From: CAWFXC01 sp963819735 | Lineage (GTDB): Bacteria; Actinomycetota; Acidimicrobiia; IMCC26256; DASPTH01 | Reading direction: 5' to 3' | Length of the DNA stretch: 64,000 nucleotides | Assembly: GCA_963819735.1 (NCBI GenBank) | Contig: CAWFXC010000001.1 | Location: forward strand, 2,356,001 to 2,420,000 | In this document: one piece after another, positions 45,012 through 53,533 of the stretch | Position numbering within the stretch: position 1 is the stretch's first letter | Layout of the letters: the number at the start of each line of letters is the position of its first letter | The notes under the pieces: generated by a model | The model's database searches: none | Seen by the model: the letters and a program-made list of their open reading frames with translations, nothing else | Told to the model about the DNA's origin: nothing | Program-made: the position numbers and the translations under genes

Positions 45012-45860
45012 ATGGCAGGACGACTCGCAGGCAAGGTTGCGCTGATCAGCGGCACCGCGGGTGGCCAGGGTCGGCGGGCGGCGATCCACTTCGCCGCCGA
45101 GGGCGCCAAGATCGTCGGCTGCGACGTGAAAGAGGTCGAGGCCAAGGAGACCGTGGAGCTCGTGCGCGCCGCGGGCGGCGAGATGGAGTCGCTCCAGCCC
45201 GTCGACCTCACCGTGGAAGACTCGGTCAAGGCCTGGATCGACTTCGCGGTCGATGCCTACGGCGACTTCGACATCCTCTACAACAACGCGGCGGTGGCCA
45301 AGGCCGCCGCCCTCGAAGACGTTCGCCGCGAAGACTGGGACTGGAACTTCGCCAACGAGGTCACGCTCGTGTTCCTCGCGGTCAAGCACGCGTTGCCCGT
45401 GTTCGAGCGGCGCGGCGCCGGCGTGATCATCAACGTCGGCTCGATCGCCGGAATGGTGGGCTCCGGAATGCCGGGGAACGCCGCCGGGAACCTCGTGCAC
45501 TGCGTGTCGAAGGCCGCGGTGATCCGGCTCACCGAGAACCTCGCCATCGAGCTGTCGACCCGCAACATTCGCGTCAACAGCATCTCGCCCGGTGTGATCG
45601 ACACGCCGCAACTGCGCCCATTCCTCGGTGACGAACCCGACGCCCCGATCCGCACGCTCTTCGCCAGCAAGTGCCTCGTGCCTCGGATCGGCGAAGTGGA
45701 AGACATCGTCAACGCCGCCGTGTTCCTGGCGTCCGACGAGTCTGCGTACATCACCGGTGTCAACCTCCCCGTCGACGGAGGATTCAGCTGCTCGGGTGGC
45801 GTCGGTCGCCCGACGAGCGAAGTCGACGATGCAGTTGCCCTGGCCATGAACCGCTACTGA
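45012..45860 (+). CDS. SDR-family protein lacking the canonical catalytic tyrosine, copy 2
   Basis: Protein of 282 residues, a close paralogue of the gene at 42241. Cofactor motif SGTAGGQGRRAAIHFA, Ser144 in NVGSIAG, and LVHCVSKAAV, with His163 at the usual Tyr position and Lys167 kept. The shared loop GMPGN between Ser and Lys is longer than in classical SDRs. ATG 45012 follows AGGGGGGAG. It sits behind three palindromes and is followed by a SnoaL-like gene, as is the 42-44 kb group. Confidence 0.82.
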   Translation: MAGRLAGKVALISGTAGGQGRRAAIHFAAEGAKIVGCDVKEVEAKETVELVRAAGGEMESLQPVDLTVEDSVKAWIDFAVDAYGDFDILYNNAAVAKAAALEDVRREDWDWNFANEVTLVFLAVKHALPVFERRGAGVIINVGSIAGMVGSGMPGNAAGNLVHCVSKAAVIRLTENLAIELSTRNIRVNSISPGVIDTPQLRPFLGDEPDAPIRTLFASKCLVPRIGEVEDIVNAAVFLASDESAYITGVNLPVDGGFSCSGGVGRPTSEVDDAVALAMNRY

Positions 45861-45882
45861 ACGACGAAAAGGGGACGAGATC

Positions 45883-46299
45883 GTGCTGACCCAGGAGATC
45901 ATCGCAACCCGCGAGAAGACACTTGCCGCGCACCTCGACGGTGAGACCCGCAAGGACGTCGAGTCCGTCCTCGCGACGTTCAGCGGCGAGCCCGAATACG
46001 ACCTCGTCACCATCGGCAAGGTGATCACGGGCAGGGAAGAAGTCCGTCGGTTCCTGCAGACGTTCTTCGACTCGATGGGCCCCAACACCCACCTGGCCGA
46101 GGCGTTCTACCACACGCCGGAAGCGACGATCGTCGAGGTGCTCACCATCTTCCCCGACGGTTTCGACGGCGAGCAGACCGGTCAGAACCTCGAGATCCGT
46201 TCGGTCGGCATCTTCCCGTTCGACGGCGATCAACTGCTCGTCGAGAAGCTGTACTCCGACGTGTCGCCGCTCATGCCGTTCATGCCCTGGTTGCAGTAG
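45883..46299 (+). CDS. SnoaL-like nuclear-transport-factor-2-fold protein
   Basis: Protein of 138 residues: REKTLAAHLDGETRKDVESV, AFYHTPEATIVEVLTIFPDG and IRSVGIFPFDGDQLLVEKLY. It shares this layout with the minus-strand protein encoded at 44379. GTG 45883 follows AAGGGGAC. It is 22 nt after the SDR, so probably acts on the same intermediate. The 283 bp that follow hold a small hairpin and no gene I can support. Confidence 0.8.
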   Translation: MLTQEIIATREKTLAAHLDGETRKDVESVLATFSGEPEYDLVTIGKVITGREEVRRFLQTFFDSMGPNTHLAEAFYHTPEATIVEVLTIFPDGFDGEQTGQNLEIRSVGIFPFDGDQLLVEKLYSDVSPLMPFMPWLQ

Positions 46300-46306
46300 C
46301 GGACCA

Positions 46307-46323
46307 TCGACCGGATCGGTCGA
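46307..46323 (+). terminator. Short palindromic hairpin after the SnoaL gene
   Basis: TCGACCG and CGGTCGA are exact inverted arms with a 3-nt loop, 8 nt after the stop at 46299. There is no T-run, so termination is uncertain. The rest of 46324-46582 shows nothing recognisable; an open frame at 46346-46603 is judged spurious. Confidence 0.35.
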
Positions 46324-46582
46324 GGACTCGGGGTCGGGGGGCACCGTGGGAGACCAGCGTCGCGTTGCGAAGCCCGGCACGGTGGGGCTCCGGTTGGTGG
46401 CCGTGGGTGGTCGCACCGTCGGCGATCCGGCACCGGTCGACGCGATGTCGGTCGATCAGCGGGCGCGTCCGACGCCGCGCGCGGTGCGCACGTTCAGCGG
46501 CTTCGTCCGGCACACGTTGGTGTTGTTCGGACACAACTTCTCGGGATCGGCCGCCCTCGTGTACCTCGGGAACGACGGGGAG

Positions 46583-47467
46583 TCACCCGATCCGCTCGGG
46601 TGACGAGCGCAGCGTGGCGCGACCGCGGTCGAGCACCGTGTCACCGCGCTGGTTTTGCACCGAGAACATCGCGAGCGCGTCTCCCTCGGGCGTCGTCCCC
46701 ACGTCGGGCCCGAACCAGATCATCGTGGTGAGCGCGTCACCGTTGTACCCCGGCGATCCGAAGCGGCCCTCGATCGCAGCCAGTTCGCCGGGGTTGCCGT
46801 CGGCGACCGTCTCCACCAGCGCCCGGCACGCGAAGCCGAGGGTGTTCTGCCCGGTGAGGATCGGCCCGTCGAAGCCGGCCGCGATCGCGAACTCGGGATC
46901 CACGTGGACCGGGTTGTCGTCGTTGCCGGCATGGCGGTACAGCAGGGTCTGCACCGCCAGCGTCGGGAAGGTCACCACATGATCGGGCGCGCGATCGGGA
47001 GGTGCCGACGCAGTGGCCGGGCCGCGGTCGCCGCCGAAGCCGCCTTCGCCCACCACGAACAACGCCGACGTCGCGGTGAACACCGCGGCACCGCTCCAGT
47101 CGTCGGTCGCCAGTGTCTCGAGCAGGATGAGCGCGCCGGAACCCTTGTCGTAGATCCCCCCGACCCGCGTCCGCATGCGAACGCGGCCCGAAGACCGCAA
47201 GGGCTCGTGCAGCGCCAACGACTGCTGACCGAGCACGACCTGGTGGAGGTCGAAGTCGCCCGTCGCGAACGCAGGGTCGGGCCACGACGCGGCCTCGGCC
47301 GCGGTCAACGACAGCGCGAAGGTGGGGTACACGTCGGTACCCGCGGTGAAGCGCGGCTCGTCGAAGCCGGCGCCGACCGCCAGGGCGTAGAGCGAGCAGT
47401 CGCTTGGTTCCCAACTCCGCACCGCCTCCTTGGTCTCGGCCCCGACGCGATCCAGGTACACCGTCAT
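46583..47467 (-). CDS. MaoC-family (R)-specific enoyl-CoA hydratase
   Basis: Protein of 294 residues with two hotdog halves, as in the hydratase-2 part of eukaryotic multifunctional enzymes. The C-terminal half has the hydratase motif YRHAGNDDNPVHVDPEFAIA followed by AGF, including the catalytic Asp and His. It hydrates 2-enoyl-CoA to (3R)-hydroxyacyl-CoA, which suits the SDR encoded at 19246. ATG 47467 follows GAGGAG. It is divergent from the acyl-CoA ligase gene at 47488 with only ~20 nt between starts. Confidence 0.9.
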   Translation of the reverse strand: MTVYLDRVGAETKEAVRSWEPSDCSLYALAVGAGFDEPRFTAGTDVYPTFALSLTAAEAASWPDPAFATGDFDLHQVVLGQQSLALHEPLRSSGRVRMRTRVGGIYDKGSGALILLETLATDDWSGAAVFTATSALFVVGEGGFGGDRGPATASAPPDRAPDHVVTFPTLAVQTLLYRHAGNDDNPVHVDPEFAIAAGFDGPILTGQNTLGFACRALVETVADGNPGELAAIEGRFGSPGYNGDALTTMIWFGPDVGTTPEGDALAMFSVQNQRGDTVLDRGRATLRSSPERIG

Positions 47468-47487
47468 GTGGTTCTCCTCGTGAAGCA

Positions 47488-49092
47488 GTGGACGCCAGTG
47501 TCGGGCTCGTCGCGGTGATCGACGAACGGTCGCTCTGGACGCTGATCTCGGCGCGCGCGGAACGCACGCCCGATTTGCTCATCGCGGTCGACGAGCGCGA
47601 CCAGCACCTGACCTTCGGGCAGTATCGAGCCCGGGTGGAGCAGGTGGCGGCGGGGTTGTACGAGCGCGGGGTGGGGTCCGGTACCCGGGTGGCCTGGCAA
47701 CTCCCGACGTGGTTGGAGTCGATGGTGCTCGTGGGCGCCCTGGCGCGACTCGACGCGCTGCAGGTACCCATGCTGCCGATCTACCGCGAACGTGAAGTGC
47801 GCTTCATCCTGCGCCAGGCCGATCCCACGTTGTTCATCGTGCCGTCGCGATGGCGGGGCTTCGACTACGACGAACTGGCAAGTCGCGTCGCGCGCGAGCT
47901 GCGCGAGAGTGACGGCATCGACTGCGAGGTGGTGCCGTGCGGACGCGACCTGCCCACCGGCGATCCCGCCGGTCTGCCCCCGTACGCCCCCGCCGACGCG
48001 GCCGCGACGGAGCGTGCCCCCGTGCGCTGGATCTTCTACACCTCGGGCACGACCGCCGCCCCGAAGGGCGCGCTCCACAGTGATGCGACCCTCGCCGCCG
48101 GTGCCGCGGGGGTGGTGACCGCGTTCGGGTTCACCGAGACCGACCGGTATCCGATGGTGTTCCCGTTCACGCACATCGGCGGGATCGGGATGTTGTTCAT
48201 CCAGTTGATGAGCGGTGCGTCGTCGATCACGCTCGAGCAGTTCGACGCCGAGGCCGACATGCCGGTTCTCGCGCACCACGGCATGACGCTCGGTGCGGGT
48301 GGCACACCACTCGCGACGATGTTCCTCGCCGCGCAGCGGCGACAACTCGGAACCGCGCTCTTCCCGCAACTCCGCGGGGTGATCACCGGCGCGGCGCCGA
48401 AGTCGGCCACGCTTCATTACGAGCTGCGCGACGAGCTCGGCGGTACCGGCGCGCTCTCGTGCTACGGATTGACCGAGGTCCCGTTCCTGTCGGTGAGCAA
48501 CCTCACCGACACCGACGAACAACGCGCCACGAGCGAAGGTCGGGCGCTCGCCGGCGCCCAGGTACGCGTCGTGGCCGACGACGGCACGGACTGTGCGCCG
48601 GGCGCGCCGGGGGAGATCCGGGCGCGTGGCCCGCAGGTGTGTCTCGGCTACCTCGACCCCTCGCTCGACGCGGACGCGTTCGACCGCGACGGCTTCTTCC
48701 GTACCGGCGACCTCGGCTCGATTGATGCCGACGGCTACGTCTCGGTGGTCGGGCGCATCAAGGACATCATCATCCGCAAGGGGGAGAAGATCTCCGCGCT
48801 CGAGATCGAGAGCGTGCTCGCGGGCGACCCGTCGGTGGCCGACGTCGCCGTCATCGGCCTCCCCGACGCGGAGACGGGGGAGCGTTGCTGCGCGGTCATC
48901 GTGCCCGCCGATCCCGCCGCGCCGCCCGGGCTCGACGACGTCGCCGAGATCTGCCGGGTCGCGGGGCTCGCCCGCCAGAAGACCCCCGAGCAGGTCGAGT
49001 CGATTGACGTGCTGCCGCGCAATGCGAGCGGGAAGATCCTCAAGTACGAGCTGAGGGCGCGGTTCTCCGAAGCCGCGCCAGGGAGCGGTTGA
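47488..49092 (+). CDS. AMP-dependent acyl-CoA ligase
   Basis: Protein of ~534 residues. P-loop IFYTSGTTAAPKGALHS, CYGLTEVPFLSVS, GFFRTGDLGSIDADGYVSVV, GRIKDIIIRKGEKISALEIE and the catalytic lysine in LPRNASGKILKYELR. It activates a carboxylic acid as a CoA thioester. The start is uncertain: GTG 47488 and GTG 47515 are both in frame with no clear ribosome site. It is distinct from the FadD3-like enzyme, so a second acid is probably activated. It is followed 3 nt later by an LLM enzyme. Confidence 0.88.
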   Translation: MDASVGLVAVIDERSLWTLISARAERTPDLLIAVDERDQHLTFGQYRARVEQVAAGLYERGVGSGTRVAWQLPTWLESMVLVGALARLDALQVPMLPIYREREVRFILRQADPTLFIVPSRWRGFDYDELASRVARELRESDGIDCEVVPCGRDLPTGDPAGLPPYAPADAAATERAPVRWIFYTSGTTAAPKGALHSDATLAAGAAGVVTAFGFTETDRYPMVFPFTHIGGIGMLFIQLMSGASSITLEQFDAEADMPVLAHHGMTLGAGGTPLATMFLAAQRRQLGTALFPQLRGVITGAAPKSATLHYELRDELGGTGALSCYGLTEVPFLSVSNLTDTDEQRATSEGRALAGAQVRVVADDGTDCAPGAPGEIRARGPQVCLGYLDPSLDADAFDRDGFFRTGDLGSIDADGYVSVVGRIKDIIIRKGEKISALEIESVLAGDPSVADVAVIGLPDAETGERCCAVIVPADPAAPPGLDDVAEICRVAGLARQKTPEQVESIDVLPRNASGKILKYELRARFSEAAPGSG

Positions 49093-49095
49093 CCA

Positions 49096-50061
49096 ATGGA
49101 GTTCACCTGTAGCTACCCGCCGGGCCCGAGCAGCGTCGAGTGGGCGCAACTGGCGGAGTCCCTCGGCTACGGCCGGGTGTACCTGCACGATTCGCCCGCC
49201 CTGTACTGGGACGTGTGGGCGACCCTGGCGACGGTCGCGATCCAGACCGAGCGCATCGGCCTCGGCGCCCTCGTGATCCCGAGCCTGCGTCACGTCCTCA
49301 CGACGGCGTCGGCGGTGGCGACGATCGAGCACCTCGCGCCCGGTCGGCTGGTCGTGGTGGTCGGCACCGGGTTCACCGGTCGGGCGATGCTCGGTTGGCG
49401 CCCCCTCGCCTGGGACGTCGTCGCGGAGTACGTCCGCAACCTCCGAGGCCTGCTGCGCGGCGAGACGGTCGAGGTCGACGGGCGGAAGATCGCCATGCGC
49501 CACCCCGCGGGTTGGGCACCGCCCCGGCCCATCGAGGTCCCGATCATCGTCGCCGCCAACGGGCCGAAGGGGCTCGAGGTCGCGCGCACGACGGGCGACG
49601 GCGTGTTCTGCATGAGTCCCGTGAGCGGCTTCGACCCGTGCATCTTCGGGACCGCCGGCACCGTCCTGCAGCCGGGGGAGACGCTCACCTCGCCGCGCGT
49701 GTTCGACGCGTTGGGGCCGGCGATCGCACTGAACTACCACTTCACCTACGAGATGGCTGGTGCTGCGGTCGACGAACTGCCCGGTGGGAAGGAGTGGCGG
49801 GCGAGTGTGGAAGAGGTCGACGCCGACGTTCGTCACCTCGCCGTCCACGACGGGCACGGTGTGATGCCGAACGCGCGGGAGCTGCCGTTCCTCGATCCTC
49901 ATCTGGCGCAGTTCACGACGACGGGCACCGCGGCCGAGCTGCGGACCCGCTTTGCCGAGTTCGAGGCCGCCGGCATCACCGAGCTCGCGTACGCGCCAAT
50001 GGGTTCCCACATCCCCGACGAGTTGCGGTCGATGGCGCAGGCGGCCGGCATCGCGCCGTAG
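49096..50061 (+). CDS. LLM-class flavin/F420-dependent oxidoreductase
   Basis: Protein of 321 residues, luciferase-like barrel: EFTCSYPPGPSSVEWAQLAE at the start, IGLGALVIPSLRHVLTTASA near 60 and GRLVVVVGTGFTGRAMLG near 90. The closing TGTAAELRTRFAEFEAAGIT is typical. F420 is the likely cofactor in an actinobacterium, but FMN cannot be excluded. It is 3 nt after the ligase, so co-transcribed. It converges with the SMP-30 gene. Confidence 0.85.
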   Translation: MEFTCSYPPGPSSVEWAQLAESLGYGRVYLHDSPALYWDVWATLATVAIQTERIGLGALVIPSLRHVLTTASAVATIEHLAPGRLVVVVGTGFTGRAMLGWRPLAWDVVAEYVRNLRGLLRGETVEVDGRKIAMRHPAGWAPPRPIEVPIIVAANGPKGLEVARTTGDGVFCMSPVSGFDPCIFGTAGTVLQPGETLTSPRVFDALGPAIALNYHFTYEMAGAAVDELPGGKEWRASVEEVDADVRHLAVHDGHGVMPNARELPFLDPHLAQFTTTGTAAELRTRFAEFEAAGITELAYAPMGSHIPDELRSMAQAAGIAP

Positions 50062-50070
50062 CGCCCGTCA

Positions 50071-51009
50071 TCACCGCGCGAGCGATGCCATACCGGGGAC
50101 GGCGGTGCGGGTCTTCACCACGTGGGTGCCGAACAGTGATCCGATGTAGAGGTCACGGTGATCGGCGCCTCCCCACACCACGCTGCTGGGCGCGATCATC
50201 ACGTCGCCCGCGGGATCGTCGATCACGGTGACGACCTCCAGCTCGGGGGTGATGGCCACGATCCGGTTGGCGGCCATGAGCGTGACCCAGAGGTTGCCGT
50301 CGGCGTCGAAGCCGCAGCCGTCGGCCATTCCCCACCGGGCGAGCACTGCGGGTTCCGCGAACTTGGCCAGCTGCTCGGTCCCGTACTCGTCGTCGCCCCG
50401 CTGACCGAGTGGTGGCCCGTAGGGCTCGGGTGGCCCGAGCCGACCGTCGCCGAGGATGCGGAGGCGGACCACGATGCTGGTGGTCGACAACACGACGTAG
50501 ACGTATTCGTGCGCGGCGTCGAACGTCATGCAGTTGGGGAACGGGAGGTCGTCGCAGATCAGTTCCGTGATCCCGTCGGGATCGAGCCGGAAGATGTAGC
50601 CGTCGCGGGCGCCGGTGGCCATGGCGACGGCCGCGTCCTGTTGTGAGGAACAGCTGACCCAGATCGGACCGTCGGGGTCGACGAGCGGGTAGTTGGCGAA
50701 GGTGAGCGTGCGGGCGCCGACGCGGTCGGCGAGCACGTCGACCGCGCCGGTCGAGAGGTCGAGCCGCTGGACTGCACCGGTGGCGAAGTTGGCCATCACG
50801 ACGCGTCCGTCGGGGAGCAGACCGAGCCCGGTCGGTTCTCCGCCCGCGTTCCCGATCGGCCGGGACGAGCCGTCGGGCAGGATCTCGCTCACCGCCGCCG
50901 ACGCGTCGGATACCAGTACGCGCCCGTCAGGGAGCACGAGGATGTCTTCCGGCCGTGTGACGCCGTCGGCGACGACGGTGAGTTCGTCGAGCGCGATTCG
51001 CTCCACCAT
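50071..51009 (-). CDS. SMP-30/gluconolactonase-like six-bladed propeller protein
   Basis: Protein of 312 residues. Repeated blades such as EDILVLPDGRVLVSDA, GLGLLPDGRVVMANFATGAV and GFDADGNLWVTLMAANRIV fit the SMP-30/gluconolactonase family, which hydrolyses lactones with a bound divalent metal. A catabolic lactonase role is plausible. ATG 51009 starts it. It lies 21 nt downstream of the amidohydrolase gene, with which it forms a minus-strand operon under operator site 10. Confidence 0.83.
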   Translation of the reverse strand: MVERIALDELTVVADGVTRPEDILVLPDGRVLVSDASAAVSEILPDGSSRPIGNAGGEPTGLGLLPDGRVVMANFATGAVQRLDLSTGAVDVLADRVGARTLTFANYPLVDPDGPIWVSCSSQQDAAVAMATGARDGYIFRLDPDGITELICDDLPFPNCMTFDAAHEYVYVVLSTTSIVVRLRILGDGRLGPPEPYGPPLGQRGDDEYGTEQLAKFAEPAVLARWGMADGCGFDADGNLWVTLMAANRIVAITPELEVVTVIDDPAGDVMIAPSSVVWGGADHRDLYIGSLFGTHVVKTRTAVPGMASLAR

Positions 51010-51030
51010 CAGACCACCATCGGATCGTGG

Positions 51031-52512
51031 TCAGACGCCGGCGCGGGTGGTGGCGAGGAGTGCCTCGGCTTCGCGTTCGACGGCGGTGCCGACGAAGAAG
51101 TTCGGGTTCGTGCCACCGTGGAGGCGCACCGCGTTCGCGAACGCGAAGTCGCGGAAGTCGTCGGTGGTGATGAGGTCGTCTTCGACGAGCTCATAGGCCT
51201 CTTCGACCACGAGGCGCATGTCGGGGACGTCGAAGTGGCCGATGTCGGAGCCGAACATCGCGTTGAAGCGGGCACCGAAGGGATTGAGCTCGGTGTCGAA
51301 GGCGAGCGCGTTGAGGCGGTCGTCGCCTTCGCAGCCGAAGTAGAAGTTCGGGATGAACAGGTCGTGGATGTCGCGCGCTTCGTTGATCTGGCAGGCGCGC
51401 CAGTCGTCGAGCTCGTCGGGGTGGTCGGACCACAGCAGGTCGGCCACGAGTTGGTCGCGCACGGCCCGCACCCGGTCGCTGCCGAACTCGTCGATCAGGT
51501 CGGACATCACCGCGGGTTCGAGGAGCTTCGGGTCGAGGTGTTTGATGCCCTCGGCGCCGCGCTTCTTCCAGTGGTCGATGATCCGCGAGTAGAGCGGCGG
51601 CGCCCACGACACGCCGCCTTCGAGCAGGCCGAACTTGAGGTCGGGGAAGCGGCGGGTCACGCCGCCGAAGAACAGTGACTTGCAGATCGCTTCGCCGCCG
51701 TCGGCGAAGCCGCCGATCTGGTTGTACTGGTGACGGGAGATCGACCGGCGGGTCGCCCAGCCGATGGGTCCCGAATGGAACGTGGGCGCGACCTTCAGCT
51801 CCGCGCACTTGGCCCAGACGGGGTCGTAGTCGTGGTCGCTGTCGATGCCGAAGGTGTCCTGCCAGAACCCGTCGGTGTAGAACGGCCCTTCGAACAGCTC
51901 GGGACAGGCGCGCTGCACGGCCGGCACCGGGCGCAGGACGTCACCGGCGAGCAGCACCACCTTGAAGCCGAGTTCGTTGACCGCGTACTCCAACTCGCGG
52001 ATCGCTTCGGCGGGCGTGTGCATCGGGATGACGGCCGCCGGCGCGAGGCGGTCTTCGAGACCGCGGAAGTGGTCCGCGTAGTAGAGGTTGAACGCGCGCG
52101 CCGACGCGCAACGCAGTTCCTCGTCGGCCATGCCCGGCAGCGTGACGACCTCGAGACCGATACCCGGGTACACGATCGAGAAGTCGAGGCCCATCTCGTC
52201 CATGCGGGCGTGCATGAGCGTCGGCATGTCGGTGGTGGCGCGGTCGACGGTCTTCTCCGTCGGCATCGGCCACCACACCGGCATCGTCGCCCGTTGATCG
52301 CGCCGTTCCGCGTCGGTCAGGTTGAACGTGCGCCGCAGGTGCTGCAGGAACACGATGAACCGTTCGACGACGTCGGCCCCCGCCGTCTCCCGGAGGTACT
52401 CGAGCACGACGGGTACGAACTCGAGTTGGTGGGCATCGACGTCGACGATCGGATGGTCGATCCCGTCGCGGATCCGCTGGATGACCGGATCACGTTCCGC
52501 ATGCGCGTACAT
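51031..52512 (-). CDS. Amidohydrolase-2 family protein, long form
   Basis: Protein of 493 residues, longer than its relatives in the window. Metal-site segments: IVDVDAHQLEF near residue 25, APTFHSGPIGWATRR near 250, and MFGSDIGHFDVPD near 440. Family members decarboxylate or hydrolyse aromatic and ring-cleavage acids. ATG 52512 is chosen; upstream in-frame sequence runs through the operator. It is followed by the SMP-30-like lactonase, so a hydrolysis-then-lactone-opening pair is possible. Confidence 0.82.
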   Translation of the reverse strand: MYAHAERDPVIQRIRDGIDHPIVDVDAHQLEFVPVVLEYLRETAGADVVERFIVFLQHLRRTFNLTDAERRDQRATMPVWWPMPTEKTVDRATTDMPTLMHARMDEMGLDFSIVYPGIGLEVVTLPGMADEELRCASARAFNLYYADHFRGLEDRLAPAAVIPMHTPAEAIRELEYAVNELGFKVVLLAGDVLRPVPAVQRACPELFEGPFYTDGFWQDTFGIDSDHDYDPVWAKCAELKVAPTFHSGPIGWATRRSISRHQYNQIGGFADGGEAICKSLFFGGVTRRFPDLKFGLLEGGVSWAPPLYSRIIDHWKKRGAEGIKHLDPKLLEPAVMSDLIDEFGSDRVRAVRDQLVADLLWSDHPDELDDWRACQINEARDIHDLFIPNFYFGCEGDDRLNALAFDTELNPFGARFNAMFGSDIGHFDVPDMRLVVEEAYELVEDDLITTDDFRDFAFANAVRLHGGTNPNFFVGTAVEREAEALLATTRAGV

Positions 52513-52572
52513 GGACCCTCCGCTGGCCGCGACGAGGACGTGCGCCTGTCGCCGGCGTCCGGACAGTACTGG

Positions 52573-52586
52573 ATCAAGCGCTTGCT
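52573..52586. promoter_or_regulatory. KstR2-like operator, site 10 (amidohydrolase/SMP-30 operon)
   Basis: ATCAAGCGCTTGCT is a perfect motif match on both strands. It is 61 bp upstream of the minus-strand amidohydrolase start. A clear -10 at 17 bp is not evident here. Confidence 0.75.
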
Positions 52587-52655
52587 TCGCAACGGCGCTC
52601 TCGGTGACGGTCGCGAGCCGGCGCCCCCCGCCGGCGGCTTGACCGCCGTCCAGCG

Positions 52656-52704
52656 ATTCATTGCGCCGTGGGTTGCGCTGACCGCAATCCACGAGGCAAT
52701 GAAT
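52656..52704. repeat. 49-nt near-perfect inverted repeat
   Basis: ATTCATTGC (52656-52664) pairs with GCAATGAAT (52696-52704), and GTGGGTTGCG (52668-52677) pairs with CGCAATCCAC (52683-52692) with one G-T pair, around a 5-nt loop and a 3x3 internal loop. It lies just past the end of the minus-strand SDR gene at 52720, so it may terminate that transcript. Its AT-rich outer arms are unlike the surroundings. Confidence 0.6.
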
Positions 52705-52719
52705 GCGAGCAGGGCCAGG

Positions 52720-53484
52720 TCAGGGGAGCATGTGGGATCCGCCGTTGACCGCGATCGTCTGGCCGGTGACGAAGGCGGCGGCGTCGGAGCAGAGGAACTC
52801 GAGCGTCCCGCACAGGTCGTCGGGCGTCGCCAACCGGCCGAGCGCGATCCCGGCGACGCTCATGGCGATCACCGCGTCGGAGGTCACCGCGTGGGTGGCC
52901 GGGGTGTCGGTGAGGCCGGGGGCGATGGCGTTGACCCGAACGCCGAACGGCCCCAGCTCGCGCGCAAGCACCTTGGTGAGCGGGATCGCCGCCGCCTTGG
53001 TGGTCACGTAGTGGGCCATCCCGGGTGGCGCCACGAAGATCGACCCCGAGGTCTGGTTCACGATGACACCGGACCCCTGGCGCTTCATGTGCGGGATCGC
53101 GGCGCGGCACATGAAGAACATGCCGTTGATGTTCACGTCGACGATTCGCCGCCACACGTCGACCTCGATGTCTTCCGCGAGCGTGGAGCGCACGTCCTGG
53201 TAGATGGCGGCGTTGTTCACCAGGATGTCGATGCGGCCTTCGCGCGCGACGACGTCGTCGACCAGCGCGGTACCCCGATCGGGGTCGGCGATGTCGACGC
53301 CGGCCGCCCACGCGCGGAGACCGCCGGCGACGATCGCCTTGCTCTGCGCGGTGGCCGCCGCATCGTCGATGTCGGCCAGCACCGCGACCGCGCCGCACTC
53401 GGCCAGGTGACGCGCGTACACCGCACCGATTCCCTGGCCCGCGCCGGTGACGATCGCGACCTTGCCTTCGAGTGAACCTGGCAC
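52720..53484 (-). CDS. SDR-family oxidoreductase
   Basis: Protein of 254 residues: TGAGQGIGAVYARHLAECGA, NNAAIYQDV, catalytic Ser in QTSGSIF and HYVTTK, C-terminal TGQTIAVNGGSHML. A complete classical SDR. GTG 53484 is preceded by AGGAGG. It follows the GntR regulator gene on the same strand, so the amidohydrolase-GntR-SDR series may be one unit ending in the inverted repeat at 52656. Confidence 0.85.
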   Translation of the reverse strand: MPGSLEGKVAIVTGAGQGIGAVYARHLAECGAVAVLADIDDAAATAQSKAIVAGGLRAWAAGVDIADPDRGTALVDDVVAREGRIDILVNNAAIYQDVRSTLAEDIEVDVWRRIVDVNINGMFFMCRAAIPHMKRQGSGVIVNQTSGSIFVAPPGMAHYVTTKAAAIPLTKVLARELGPFGVRVNAIAPGLTDTPATHAVTSDAVIAMSVAGIALGRLATPDDLCGTLEFLCSDAAAFVTGQTIAVNGGSHMLP

Positions 53485-53533
53485 CGTGGTCCTCCTGGTT
53501 CGTCGGGTAGCGGAACTCGCGTGCGCCGATGGC

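Noticed and set aside
46346..46603. An 85-codon plus-strand frame starting at a GTG after the SnoaL gene
   Set aside because: No recognisable fold, weak ribosome site, and its end overlaps the MaoC gene on the other strand.
47464..50010. An 848-codon minus-strand open frame opposite the ligase and LLM genes
   Set aside because: Low-complexity Arg/Glu/His composition and two well-supported enzymes on the plus strand.
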